Of a stretch of DNA of 64,000 nucleotides, positions 1-8,533 are shown piece by piece (position 1 is the stretch's first letter; each line of letters starts with the position of its first letter). A model generated the notes under the pieces. The model was not told where the DNA came from. It did no database searches and saw nothing but the letters and a program-made list of their open reading frames with translations. This stretch comes from RHKX01 sp963784885 (GTDB taxonomy: Bacteria; Actinomycetota; Thermoleophilia; Solirubrobacterales; 70-9). The translations under genes and the position numbers were made by a program. The DNA is taken from NCBI GenBank assembly GCA_963784885.1, contig CAWATA010000002.1:372001-436000 (forward strand). The letters run 5' to 3'.

Positions 1-2
1 TG

Positions 3-1985
3 AGCTGGCAGGCCGCCTCGCTGGCGATCCTCGCCGTCGCGATCGCCGGCGGGTTCGCCTGGTTCGAGCGTTCCCGGCCCTCGGCGCGGATCGTCGCCGC
101 GGTCGCAGCGCTCGCGGCTCTCGGGATCGCCGGCAGGGTCGCGCTCGCGCCGATCCCGAACCTGGTGGCCACGACCGACGTCGCGCTGCTGGCGGGTTAT
201 GCGCTCGGCGGCGGCCCCGGCTTCGCGGTCGGGGCGCTGTCCGGCCTCGTCTCCAACTTCTGGCTCGGACAGGGACCCTGGACGCCGTGGCAGATGGCCG
301 GCTGGGGGCTCGTCGGAATCGGCGGGGCCGTCCTCGCGCGGGTCAGCGGCCGCCGGCTCGGGCGCCTCCAGCTGGCTCTCTGGGCGGCGCTCGCGGGTCT
401 CGCGTACGGCGCGCTGCTCGACCTCTCGGTGATGGTCAGCTATGGAGGTGAGCAGTCATTCGACAGGTACCTGGCGCTGTCGGCACGCGGAATACCGTTC
501 AATGTGATCCATGCAGCGGGTAACTTCACCTTGATGCTTGCAGCAGGACCCGCCTTGGTGCGCATGCTGGACCGCTACCGCGACAGATTCGACTTCGAAT
601 GGCGCGATCGGCCGATCGGGCGCGTCGCCGCCTGCCTCGTGCTCGCTCTCTGCGTCGCGGCGCCGCTGTTGGCGCCGCCGAGCAGCGATGCGCGGGCCGG
701 CGGATCGAGCGCCAAGAAGTGGCTGATCAGCGCCCAGAACAAGAACGGCGGCTACGGGACCGAAGCCGGCGCCGAGTCGAGCGTCGGCATGACCGGGTGG
801 GCGATGCTCGGGCTCGAGGCGGCCGGGGTCAACCCCCTCGACGTCCGCAGATCCGGGAACACGCCGGTCGGCTACCTGCGGCGCAACGCGGCGTCGGTCA
901 CCTCGACCGGAGATCTCGAGCGGACTATCATCGCGCTCGTCGGGGCCGGGGTCGACCCGCGCGCCTTCAAAGGCCGCGACCTCGTCAAGGAGCTTCGGGA
1001 CCGCAAGAATCGCGACGGCTCCTACCAGCAGCAGGTCAACCTGACCGCCTACGCGATCCTCGCTCAGAAGGCCGCCGGCGTCGAGAAGTCGAAGCTCGGC
1101 AAGTCAGCGCAGTGGCTGCGCAAGGTTCAGAACAAGGACGGCGGCTGGGGCTCGGTCGCCGACGCCGTCAGCGAGCCCGACAGCACCGGCGCGGTCATGC
1201 AGGCGCTCGCTGTCGCGCCGGGCGGCAAGGGGCAGATCAAGGCGGCGGTCAAGTGGCTGCGCTCGGCCCAGCACGGGACGGGCGGCTGGTCGCTGACGGA
1301 CGGGGCCGCCTCGAACACACAGTCGACGGCGTGGGCCGTGCAGGGCCTGGTCGCCGCCGGCAAGAACCCGGGCTCGTTCCGCCCGAAGGGCACGAATCCC
1401 TACAAGTATCTGAAGAAGCGCCAGCGCTCCGACGGTCACTACAGGTACTCGAGCGCCAGCGACCAGACTCCGGTCTGGGTCACCGCGCAGGGTCTCACCG
1501 CCGCCTACAGCACCGAGTTCCCGATCAAGGCGGTCGAGCGGGCGCCGAAGCCGAAGAAGGACGAGATCAACGACGCGAACACCCCGACGCCCACGTACAG
1601 CGATTTCGGCAGCACCGGCAGCACCTACACGCCTCCGAGCGCTTCCGGTGGCTACGACTTCGGCAGCGGCGGCCTCAACGACTATCTCGATGGCAGCGGC
1701 GGCAGCAGCGGCGGTTCCGGCAGCGCGTCGGGCTCCGGTTTCGGCAAGGACGGACAGATTCCGGGCACGGCTCCGGGTGACGGCAACGTCCCCGAGGAGG
1801 AGGCCGTCACCGCCAGCGGGGCCGGGCGCGAGCGGATCGCCGCAAACGGCGGGGAGGACGCAGCCGCCGAGGAGGCCGACGAGCCCTTCCAGGCCCCGGC
1901 GACCCCGGTGCTGCTCGGCGGCCTCGGCGGCCTCACGGCCCTGCTCGGTGCCGGCTTCCTCTGGTTCAGCCGCCGGCTGCCGTGA
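3..1985 (+). CDS. ECF-type S-component/prenyltransferase-repeat fusion protein, surface anchored (5' partial)
   Basis: The frame is open to the left edge. The window begins TGAGC, so an ATG may start one base outside it (inference); the first internal start is GTG at 165. From the edge, residues 1-200 are hydrophobic helices resembling the substrate-binding S component of ECF vitamin transporters (for example PWTPWQMAGWG). Residues ~238-500 hold four alpha/alpha-toroid repeats with QW-like motifs: QNKNGGYG, QNKDGGWG, QHGTGGWS and RQRSDGHY. The acidic DxDD motif of squalene/hopene cyclases is absent, so a binding role is likelier than catalysis. A Gly/Ser/Pro-rich linker (~530-630) leads to a C-terminal membrane helix with a short Arg tail. 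An uptake role for a cofactor-like ligand is inferred from the S-component part. The stop overlaps the glpD start as GTGA. Confidence 0.7.
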   Translation, partial: SWQAASLAILAVAIAGGFAWFERSRPSARIVAAVAALAALGIAGRVALAPIPNLVATTDVALLAGYALGGGPGFAVGALSGLVSNFWLGQGPWTPWQMAGWGLVGIGGAVLARVSGRRLGRLQLALWAALAGLAYGALLDLSVMVSYGGEQSFDRYLALSARGIPFNVIHAAGNFTLMLAAGPALVRMLDRYRDRFDFEWRDRPIGRVAACLVLALCVAAPLLAPPSSDARAGGSSAKKWLISAQNKNGGYGTEAGAESSVGMTGWAMLGLEAAGVNPLDVRRSGNTPVGYLRRNAASVTSTGDLERTIIALVGAGVDPRAFKGRDLVKELRDRKNRDGSYQQQVNLTAYAILAQKAAGVEKSKLGKSAQWLRKVQNKDGGWGSVADAVSEPDSTGAVMQALAVAPGGKGQIKAAVKWLRSAQHGTGGWSLTDGAASNTQSTAWAVQGLVAAGKNPGSFRPKGTNPYKYLKKRQRSDGHYRYSSASDQTPVWVTAQGLTAAYSTEFPIKAVERAPKPKKDEINDANTPTPTYSDFGSTGSTYTPPSASGGYDFGSGGLNDYLDGSGGSSGGSGSASGSGFGKDGQIPGTAPGDGNVPEEEAVTASGAGRERIAANGGEDAAAEEADEPFQAPATPVLLGGLGGLTALLGAGFLWFSRRLP

Positions 1986-3706
1986 TCGGGCGCGACAGCG
2001 CACTCGGGGAGCTGACCGCCGAGCGGTTCGACGTCGTCGTGATCGGCGGCGGGGTCACCGGAGCCGGCGTGGCGCTCGACGCCGCCTCGCGCGGCTACTC
2101 AACCGCCCTGGTCGAGCGCGACGACTGGGCCATCGGCACCTCGAGCAGATCCTCGAAGATGGTCCACGGCGGGCTCCGTTACCTCCAGAACTTCGACCTC
2201 GGGCTCGTCCGGGAGGCACTCCTCGAGCGGCAGCTGATGGTCAGGCTCGCGCCCCATCTCGTCTACCCGACCCCTTACCTCGTCCCGACGCTGGGCGATG
2301 ACCGTCGCGACCGCAAGATCGGCATCGGGCTGAACATGTACGACGTGATGGCGAGCAACCGCGGCTCCCGGCGCGAGCGTCGCGGGCGCCGCGGCCGGCG
2401 CGAGGAGGAGGCCGAGGCGGCCGACCTCTCGAACTGGTCTCCCGACCGGCATCGGACGATTCCCGGTCAGGAGGTCCTCGAGATGGTTCCGGCGCTGGCC
2501 GAGCGCGAGCCGAAGTCCGCCTACCTGTTCTACGACTGCCAGACCGACGACGTCCGGCTCGTGCTCACGATCCTCGGCGAGGCCGAGCGGTTCGGCGCCG
2601 TGATGGCGAACCGGCTCGAGGTGACCTCGCTGCTCGAGCGCGATGGGCGGGCCGGCGGCGTCGTCTGCCGCGACGGCGAGACCGGGTCGACCGTCGAGAT
2701 CGAGGCGGAGAACGTCGTCAACGCGACCGGTGTCTGGGCGGACCGGATCCGTCCGGGGGAGATCCTCGACGAGGCCGAGGTCCCGCGGATCGCGCCGAGC
2801 CGCGGAACCCACGTGACCCTGCCCCTCGAGCTCCTGCCGCTGAACGAGGCGGCCTGCGTCGTCCCCGCCGGCTCCGACCGGACGATCTTCGTCCTGCCCT
2901 GGTACGGGCGCGTGCTGGTCGGCACGACCGACAACGACTTCGACGGCGACATCGACCACGTCCGGCCCGGCTCCGACGACATCGAGTATCTGCTCGACGC
3001 GGTCAACTCCTACTTCGGGACGGCGATCGGCCGCGAGGAGCTGACCGGCGCCTATGCCGGCGTCCGGCCGCTGATCTCGACCGGCGACCCGAAGAAGTCG
3101 GTCGACATCTCCCGCAAGGCCGAGCTCTACGAGACTTCCTCTGGGATGCTGACGATCACCGGCGGCAAGCTGACGACCTGGCGGCGGATGGCGAAGTCGG
3201 TGGTCGACAGGATCGCGATGCGCGAGGACCGCGACGTTCCCTGCCACACGCACGAGATCCCACTCGGGATGGAGGCGAGGGACGAGGACCTGCTGCCTCC
3301 CGCGGAACTCGATGAGTCGGGCCTCCCGGACGGCTGGCGACAGCAGCTCGCCTTTCGCTACGGCCATGCCGCCCACCGCGTTCTCGCGATCGCCGCGGAG
3401 CGGCCCGAGCTCGCCCGGCCGATCGTCGCCGGGATGCCGGACCTCCTCGCCGAGGTCGTCGTCGCCGCGCGCTTCGAGCAGGCCCGCTCGATCGACGACA
3501 TCCTCCTGCGCCGCACCCGCCTGGCGCTGCTCGCCGCTCCGCAGTTGCGCACCGCCGGGTCCGTGGCGGGCGTCGCCGCGGTCCTCGGCGGGGAGCTCGG
3601 CTGGGACGATGACCGGATCGGCGCCGAGGCCGGGCGCTGGCCGGAGGCCCTCGCCGACGCCGGGGCCGATCCCGCGGGCCTCGCCGCTGCGGGCTCGGCG
3701 GGCTGA
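1982..3706 (+). CDS. glpD: Glycerol-3-phosphate dehydrogenase, FAD-dependent
   Basis: This protein oxidises glycerol-3-phosphate to dihydroxyacetone phosphate at the membrane and passes electrons to quinone. The 574-aa length fits aerobic GlpD. The N terminus has the FAD dinucleotide-binding motif VVIGGGVTGAG (residues ~17-27), followed by the conserved SSRSSKMVHGGLRYL stretch. A C-terminal GlpD cap region follows, with ITGGKLTTWRRMA near residue 400. An Arg/Glu-rich insertion sits around residues 125-145. The GTG start overlaps the upstream stop (GTGA), which suggests co-translation with the surface protein. There are no glpK or glpF neighbours. Confidence 0.93.
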   Translation: MIGRDSALGELTAERFDVVVIGGGVTGAGVALDAASRGYSTALVERDDWAIGTSSRSSKMVHGGLRYLQNFDLGLVREALLERQLMVRLAPHLVYPTPYLVPTLGDDRRDRKIGIGLNMYDVMASNRGSRRERRGRRGRREEEAEAADLSNWSPDRHRTIPGQEVLEMVPALAEREPKSAYLFYDCQTDDVRLVLTILGEAERFGAVMANRLEVTSLLERDGRAGGVVCRDGETGSTVEIEAENVVNATGVWADRIRPGEILDEAEVPRIAPSRGTHVTLPLELLPLNEAACVVPAGSDRTIFVLPWYGRVLVGTTDNDFDGDIDHVRPGSDDIEYLLDAVNSYFGTAIGREELTGAYAGVRPLISTGDPKKSVDISRKAELYETSSGMLTITGGKLTTWRRMAKSVVDRIAMREDRDVPCHTHEIPLGMEARDEDLLPPAELDESGLPDGWRQQLAFRYGHAAHRVLAIAAERPELARPIVAGMPDLLAEVVVAARFEQARSIDDILLRRTRLALLAAPQLRTAGSVAGVAAVLGGELGWDDDRIGAEAGRWPEALADAGADPAGLAAAGSAG

Positions 3707-3713
3707 GCCGGAC

Positions 3714-3734
3714 CGGCAGTTCCGCCGCCTGCCG
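3714..3734 (+). terminator. Hairpin between glpD and rho
   Basis: CGGCAG (3714-3719) pairs with CTGCCG (3729-3734) across a 9-nt loop, directly after the glpD stop and touching the predicted rho -10 box. There is no T tract, so termination is only suggested. Confidence 0.35.
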
Positions 3735-3735
3735 A

Positions 3736-3741
3736 TATCCT
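3736..3741 (+). promoter_or_regulatory. -10 box TATCCT for rho-like gene
   Basis: TATCCT ends 10 nt before the ATG at 3752, so transcription would start within a few bases of the start codon. No clear -35 box is seen. Confidence 0.4.
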
Positions 3742-3751
3742 TCGCCGCCGC

Positions 3752-5104
3752 ATGGCCACCCTCGAAACGCAGCACCTGTCCGAGCTTCACCGTCTCGCCG
3801 CCGAACTCGGCGTCGAGCGCTACCGCATGCTTCCCCGCGAAGAGCTGATCGCGGCGATCGTCGAGATCGACCCCGACGCCGCTCCGGCCGAGGACGCCGA
3901 CGCCGGAGGGGAAGTCGACCGCGAGCCCGAGGCCGAGCGCGCCGAGCGCCGGCCGCGCCGGCGCCGCGAGCGCGGCGGTCGCCGCCGGTCCGCCGAGCGC
4001 GAGACGGAGGACGAGGGGACCGAGGCGGAGGAGGATGACGCCGGGGAGCCCGTGTCGGGCGTCCTCGACATCACCCCACGCGGGCACGGCTTCATTCGTC
4101 TCGGGGGGCTCGAGTCGGCGGAGGAGGACGTCTACGTCTCGCCATCGCAGATCCGCCGCTGCGAGCTCCAGCGGGGCGACGAGGTCGCCGGCCCGGCCCG
4201 CAAGCCGCGCCGCGGCGAGCGCTACCCGGCCTTGATTCACGTCGACTCGATCAACGGTGTCGCCCCCGGAGAGGGGCGGTCCCGCCTCGCCGACGCGACG
4301 CCGGTTCATCCGAGTCGCCGGATCGACCTGACGCCGGGGCCGGACGCCTCTCCCGACGACGCGCTGCTGCTCCGGTCGATCGACCTGATGCTTCCGCTGG
4401 CGCTCGGCCAGCGGGTCCTCGTCAACGCCCGTCCCGGCGCCGGCCGGACGACCCTGCTGCGCGCCCTCGCCGGCGCGATCTCGCGCAGCGAGGACATCGA
4501 GCTGATCGTGCTGCTGATCGACGAGCGCCCCGAGGAGGTCGAGGCGTGGCGGGCGGTGGCGCCGGGCGCCGACCTCGCGGTGGCAACCGCCGAGATGCGT
4601 TCCGGCGAGCAGCTCCGGCTCGTCGAGCTCGCCATCGGGCGCGCCAGCCGCAAGGCCGAGGCGGGAGCCGACGTCGTCCTGCTCGTCGACTCGATCTCGC
4701 GGATCGCGGTCGCCGCCGACGACCCCGGCCGCGTGAAGCCGATCTTCGGCTCCGGCCGGGAGACGGCCGAGGACGAGGTCGGATCGCTGACGGTCGTTGC
4801 GACGACGCTCGGCGACGGCGGCGAGGACCAGGGCTCGGTCGAGCGCATCCTCGAGACGACCGAGAACGTCCTGATCGTCCTCGACCCCGAGCTCGCGGCT
4901 CGCGGCGTCTACCCGGCCGTCGACTTCACCGCCTCGCGGATCTCGGGCGAGGAGCACCTGCGTGAGGGCGAGGAGCTCGCCGCGGTCCGCAAGCTGAGGA
5001 CCGAGCTCGCGTCGCTGACTCCGGAGCTGGCGTCGGCGGAGGTGAGGCGGCTTGTCGAGGGCTCGCCCGACACCGCCACCGCCCTCGGGACGATCCGGGC
5101 CTGA
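3752..5104 (+). CDS. rho: Divergent transcription termination factor Rho paralogue
   Basis: The architecture is Rho: a Rho-N helical segment (residues 1-40), a charged linker (41-105), an RNA-binding cold-shock-like domain (~106-175, with DVYVSPSQIRRCEL and GERYPALIHVDSING), then a RecA-type motor. Landmarks kept are LLIDERPEEV and LLVDSISRIA (Walker B). Key motor residues are altered. Walker A reads ARPGAGRTT, with Arg for the usual Lys (residue ~229). The segment carrying the Q-loop LTGG motif between Walker B and the following motif is about 17 residues shorter and lacks LTGG. The SGTRKEE motif that supplies the arginine finger (R366 in E. coli) is replaced by SRISGEE, putting Ser at the aligned position. 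It is probably a second, non-canonical Rho; a loss of ATP-driven translocation is inferred, not shown. Confidence 0.85.
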   Translation: MATLETQHLSELHRLAAELGVERYRMLPREELIAAIVEIDPDAAPAEDADAGGEVDREPEAERAERRPRRRRERGGRRRSAERETEDEGTEAEEDDAGEPVSGVLDITPRGHGFIRLGGLESAEEDVYVSPSQIRRCELQRGDEVAGPARKPRRGERYPALIHVDSINGVAPGEGRSRLADATPVHPSRRIDLTPGPDASPDDALLLRSIDLMLPLALGQRVLVNARPGAGRTTLLRALAGAISRSEDIELIVLLIDERPEEVEAWRAVAPGADLAVATAEMRSGEQLRLVELAIGRASRKAEAGADVVLLVDSISRIAVAADDPGRVKPIFGSGRETAEDEVGSLTVVATTLGDGGEDQGSVERILETTENVLIVLDPELAARGVYPAVDFTASRISGEEHLREGEELAAVRKLRTELASLTPELASAEVRRLVEGSPDTATALGTIRA

Positions 5105-5108
5105 GCCG

Positions 5109-5450
5109 TTGGCTCTGGTCGTCGGGTTCGTCCTCTTCGCAATCCTCGATCCGCCCTTGGGCGTGATCGCGCTCGTGGCCGGCGCCGTGCTCGAGGTCGG
5201 GGAGGCCTTCTTCTGGACGCGCTACCTGCGCCGCTTTCGGGTCCGCACCGGCGTCGAGGGCCTGATCGGGGAGCGCGCTGAGACGATCGAGCCGTGTGAG
5301 CCGCGCGGCCGGGTCCGGCTGAGGAACGAGATCTGGGCCGCGGTCTGCGAACGGGGAGCCGGGACCGGGGAGACGGTTCGGGTCACGTCCGTCGACGGGT
5401 TGACGCTGAACGTCGAGCCGCTCGCGCCCGACGAGGCTCAGCGCCGGTAG
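5109..5450 (+). CDS. NfeD-like membrane protein
   Basis: A 113-aa protein starting at TTG 5109, four bases after the rho stop; an in-frame ATG at 5052 would lie inside rho and is less likely. Two hydrophobic stretches (residues ~2-40) are followed by an OB-fold-like NfeD C-terminal domain (G-EGLIGERAETIEPCEPRGRVRL, then VTSVDGLTLNVEPL). NfeD proteins partner with membrane proteases or SPFH proteins, but no partner gene is adjacent. The 3' end overlaps the convergent gene by 13 bp. Confidence 0.72.
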   Translation: MALVVGFVLFAILDPPLGVIALVAGAVLEVGEAFFWTRYLRRFRVRTGVEGLIGERAETIEPCEPRGRVRLRNEIWAAVCERGAGTGETVRVTSVDGLTLNVEPLAPDEAQRR

Positions 5451-5902
5451 GCGAGCGAGCGCCAGGACGGCTCGCGCGATAGCTCGATCGGCTCGTGGTC
5501 GCGATCGGGCTGGACATAGCCGAACGTGTTCGTCCGCTCGTCGAAGACGATGTCGAGCTCGCCCTCCTTGACCCGCTGATCGAGCCAGGCGCCGCGGAAG
5601 ACGAGCCGACGGATCCAGTGGACGAGGCTCTTGTGGGAGCCGCCGACGAGCTCGAACCAGTGGGCGTTGATGTGCTCGCCGAGGGGAGAGGCGGAGTCGC
5701 GGATCTCGCCGTTGACGGCGAGCTCGACGAGATCGTGGAGTTCCTCCGGGTCGAGGCCGGGGGTCGTGAAGTCGAGCTTCACGGCTGCCTGCTCGACACG
5801 CTGGGAGAAATCGGCCTCGTTGAACGAGAAACGGAGCTCTCCGTACTCGAGAACGTAGTCGGAGCCCGACTCGTAATTGCCTCTGCGTGTAGCTCTTTCC
5901 AT
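5438..5902 (-). CDS. Conserved hypothetical protein
   Basis: A 154-aa soluble protein starting at ATG (5902 on the minus strand). It is rich in acidic and aromatic residues, with no membrane segment, signal peptide or motif I can name. The composition is balanced and protein-like (KLDFTTPGLDPEELHDLVEL, VFDERTNTFGYVQPDRDHEP). Its stop lies inside the last codons of the convergent NfeD-like gene. The 182-bp region upstream, shared with the DUF192 gene, shows only a weak GACCC/GGGTC stem (5910-5926). Confidence 0.6.
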   Translation of the reverse strand: MERATRRGNYESGSDYVLEYGELRFSFNEADFSQRVEQAAVKLDFTTPGLDPEELHDLVELAVNGEIRDSASPLGEHINAHWFELVGGSHKSLVHWIRRLVFRGAWLDQRVKEGELDIVFDERTNTFGYVQPDRDHEPIELSREPSWRSLAYRR

Positions 5903-6084
5903 GGCGGATGACCCGTTGACGGGGTCTCCGTCGCGGGTGGACCATGTTCGCCAAAGCCTCGCCGAGCGTGTCCTGGTGAGGCCGAGCGTGAACGCAGGCT
6001 TGCACCCATCCGGCGGGGGAGGAATGCGGCCGCAGGCGGCGACGGATAGGGGGCGCCCGACCGGCTTGCGGGATCGACGGGATC

Positions 6085-6411
6085 ATGGTGAGGACGCCTC
6101 GACGCTTCGCCGGGCTCGAGCGCCGGGACGTCGCCGGCGTGCGGGTTCCCGTCGCGAGCGGCTTCGCCTCCCGGCTACTCGGGCTGGCGCTGCTTTCCCG
6201 CGAGCTCGCCGGGCCGGGTTTGCTGATCCCGCGCTGCCGCAGCGTCCACACGTTCGGGATGCGGTTCCGGCTCGACATCGTCTTCCTCGACGACGCCGAG
6301 CGGGAGATCTGCGTCGTTCAGGCGGTGCCCTCCTGCAGGGCGGTCGTCGCCCGCGGCGCGGCCGCCGTGCTGGAGCTGCCCTCCGGGGCCCGGCCATCGG
6401 GGGGAAGATGA
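6085..6411 (+). CDS. DUF192 family protein
   Basis: A 108-aa protein with the DUF192 core: removal of local signature text aside, PRCRSVHTFGMRFRLDIVFL (residues ~49-68) matches the family pattern of a CxxxHxxxM-type stretch followed by a hydrophobic strand. The family is of unknown function and often secreted, but no signal peptide is visible here. The ATG at 6085 lacks a clear Shine-Dalgarno sequence. The gene runs convergent with the MFS gene, 29 bp away. Confidence 0.7.
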   Translation: MVRTPRRFAGLERRDVAGVRVPVASGFASRLLGLALLSRELAGPGLLIPRCRSVHTFGMRFRLDIVFLDDAEREICVVQAVPSCRAVVARGAAAVLELPSGARPSGGR

Positions 6412-6440
6412 GCGCGTTCGCCATGCGGCCCGCGCTGCGA

Positions 6441-7736
6441 TCAGACGTCGGGGAACCCGATCCACTGCTCGCCGGTGTTCGGCTCGCCGGTGCGCTCGGC
6501 CTCCGGGATCCGCTCGAGCATTCGCGTCTCCCTGGGAATCAGCGCGAACAGCCAAGCGGCCATTGCGAGCGCGGAGCCGACCGCGAGCACCTCGCTTGAC
6601 CCGAGCGCGTCGCCGAGCGGGCCGGCGAGGAGGTAGCCGACCGGCAGCAGCCCGAGCGAGATCATCCAGTCGTAGGAACTGACGCGCGAGAGCCGATCGG
6701 GCGGAATCCGCTCGGCGAGGGCGGTCAGCCACCAGACGTCGAAGAGCGAGAACCCGAAGCCCCCGACGACCGCGGCGGGGAGGACGAGCTCGAGCGGCGC
6801 GCCGAGCGCGTAGGCGACGCCCATCGGGCACCAGATCGATCCCATGATCAGGCCGGCCCGCATCGGGTGCAGGGGCCGCCACCGGATCCCGACGAGCGCG
6901 CCGATGATCGTCCCGGCGCCGAGCGCCGCGGTGACGATTCCGTAGACGTCGGTGCCGCCGTAGTGGTCCTCGGCGACGACGGGGCCCAGCACGAACCAGG
7001 GGGCGAGGCCGAAGAACACGAGCGCGCAGGCCGCCACGAGCGTCGCCCAGACCCAGGCTCGGGCGCGAACCTCGTCGTATCCAACCCGCAGCTGCTCCCG
7101 GATCGACTCGGGCTCCTCGCCCCCGGCGAGCTCTGCCCCGGCGGCGCCCTCGCGGCGGCGTGGGCTCATCCGGACCAGCAGGGCCGCGCTGACGACGAAG
7201 GTGGCGGCGTCGACCGCGAACGCCTCGCCGGCGCCGACGCCGAGCACGAGCGCCGTCGCCAGGGCCGGGCCGACGAACTCGGCGATGTTGTTGGACATCC
7301 CGACCAGCGCGTTCGCCTCCTGGATCTCCGCCTCGGGGACGGTCTGGGGAACGACCGCGGTCGAGGCGGGGCGGAAGAACGCCTCGGCGGTGCCGAACAG
7401 CGCCTCGATGACCACCACCTGCCAGATCTCGACTTCGCCGGTGATGATCAGCGCCGCCAGCGTCGCGTGGAGGACGAAGCGGATCAGGTCGGTGAGGACC
7501 ATCAGCCGGTGGCGCGGCACCCGGTCGGCCCAGATCCCGCCGATCAGCATGAAGGCGACGAGCGGGATCGCATGGGCGGCGAGGACGAACCCGAGGTCGG
7601 TCGGGTTGCCGGTCAGATCGATCACGAACAGCGCGAGGGCGACCGTGACGATCCGGTCGCCGAGCACGCTCGCCAGTCCGGCCAGCCAGAGCAGCCGGAA
7701 GTCGCGGTGTCGTAGTACTGCGAACAGTTCCGCCAT
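6441..7736 (-). CDS. MFS transporter (MFS_3/enterobactin-exporter-like)
   Basis: A 431-aa integral membrane protein starting MAELFAVLRHRDFRLLWLAG, the typical N terminus of MFS_3 exporters; an upstream ATG/GTG at 7754 would add an unconserved extension. About twelve hydrophobic segments flank a charged central loop (residues ~190-215, RMSPRRREGAAG). The loop-2/3 signature IWADRVPRHRLM is present. Substrate unknown; the fold suggests drug or siderophore efflux by proton exchange. It is divergent from the response-regulator gene, and a weak GACAAT box lies 7 nt upstream of the start. Confidence 0.82.
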   Translation of the reverse strand: MAELFAVLRHRDFRLLWLAGLASVLGDRIVTVALALFVIDLTGNPTDLGFVLAAHAIPLVAFMLIGGIWADRVPRHRLMVLTDLIRFVLHATLAALIITGEVEIWQVVVIEALFGTAEAFFRPASTAVVPQTVPEAEIQEANALVGMSNNIAEFVGPALATALVLGVGAGEAFAVDAATFVVSAALLVRMSPRRREGAAGAELAGGEEPESIREQLRVGYDEVRARAWVWATLVAACALVFFGLAPWFVLGPVVAEDHYGGTDVYGIVTAALGAGTIIGALVGIRWRPLHPMRAGLIMGSIWCPMGVAYALGAPLELVLPAAVVGGFGFSLFDVWWLTALAERIPPDRLSRVSSYDWMISLGLLPVGYLLAGPLGDALGSSEVLAVGSALAMAAWLFALIPRETRMLERIPEAERTGEPNTGEQWIGFPDV

Positions 7737-7816
7737 GCGGCTGATTGTCAGCACGGATCGCGGCGCGGGGGCTTCCGGGGGCGGCGTCGGCCGGAACGGG
7801 CTTATCGGGAGCGAAG

Positions 7817-8530
7817 ATGCTGCCGACCGTTGACAGGCTCGCCAAGATCGTCGTCTGCGAAGACGACCGGATCACGCGGGAGCTCCTCTGCGAGAACCTC
7901 TCGGCCGACCGGTTCGACGCTCTCGCCGCCGGCACCGCCGAGGAGGCGCTGCGCTTCTGCCGGTACGGCACCCCGGATCTGCTGCTCGTCGACATCGGCC
8001 TGCCCGACGTCTCGGGGCTCGACGTCATCCGCGAGATCCGGGGCTCCGACGGGCCCGCCGCGGTCTTCGATCCGACGCTGCCGATCCTCGTCCTCAGCGG
8101 TCGCGGCAGCGACGGCGAACGCGTGCGCGGCCTGCGCGAGGGGGCCGACGACTACGTCGTCAAGCCGTTCTTCTACGACGAGGTCCACGAGCGGATCCGC
8201 AAGCTGCTCCAGCGCCGGCCCGGGCCCCATCGCGGCCCCTTGCGGATCGGGCTGCTGAGCATCGACCCGGCCACGCGGGAGGTCCGGGTCGGCGGCCGCG
8301 ACGTCGAGCTCGCCAACAAGGAGTTCGAGCTGCTCCGGATGCTGGCCACCGAGCCGCAGCGGGTCTTCACCAAGGGGGAGCTCCTGCGCGACGTCTGGGG
8401 CTACGAGTCACCGGGCCGGACCCGAACGCTCGACTCGCACGCGAGCCGGCTCCGCCGCAAGCTCGACCCGGAGCGCGGGATGTACGTGATCAACTGCTGG
8501 GGAGTCGGGTACCGGCTCGTCGGGAGCTGA
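7817..8530 (+). CDS. OmpR/PhoB-family response regulator
   Basis: A 237-aa regulator. The receiver domain (residues ~10-128) has the acidic pair EDD, the phospho-acceptor in LLLVDIGLPDVSG, a Ser switch residue (LVLSGRG) and the conserved Lys in DDYVVKPF. The C-terminal winged helix (~140-237) contains ELANKEFELLRML and SRLRRKLDPERG. ATG 7817 is chosen because GGGAG sits 5-6 nt upstream. It is the first gene of a unit continuing through the kinase and the Tad genes, so it probably responds to that kinase and may control this operon (inference). Confidence 0.88.
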   Translation: MLPTVDRLAKIVVCEDDRITRELLCENLSADRFDALAAGTAEEALRFCRYGTPDLLLVDIGLPDVSGLDVIREIRGSDGPAAVFDPTLPILVLSGRGSDGERVRGLREGADDYVVKPFFYDEVHERIRKLLQRRPGPHRGPLRIGLLSIDPATREVRVGGRDVELANKEFELLRMLATEPQRVFTKGELLRDVWGYESPGRTRTLDSHASRLRRKLDPERGMYVINCWGVGYRLVGS

Positions 8531-8533
8531 GCC

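Noticed and set aside
720..1500. Squalene-hopene cyclase activity for the first protein
   Set aside because: QW-like repeats are present but the catalytic DxDD motif is missing and the length of the repeat region is too short.
2099..4957. A 952-codon open frame on the minus strand across glpD and rho
   Set aside because: It is the antisense of two clear genes; its translation is Arg/Asp/Gly-rich low complexity, an effect of high GC on the opposite strand.
5903..6084. Riboswitch between the hypothetical and DUF192 genes
   Set aside because: Only a weak 5-bp stem and no conserved aptamer pattern.
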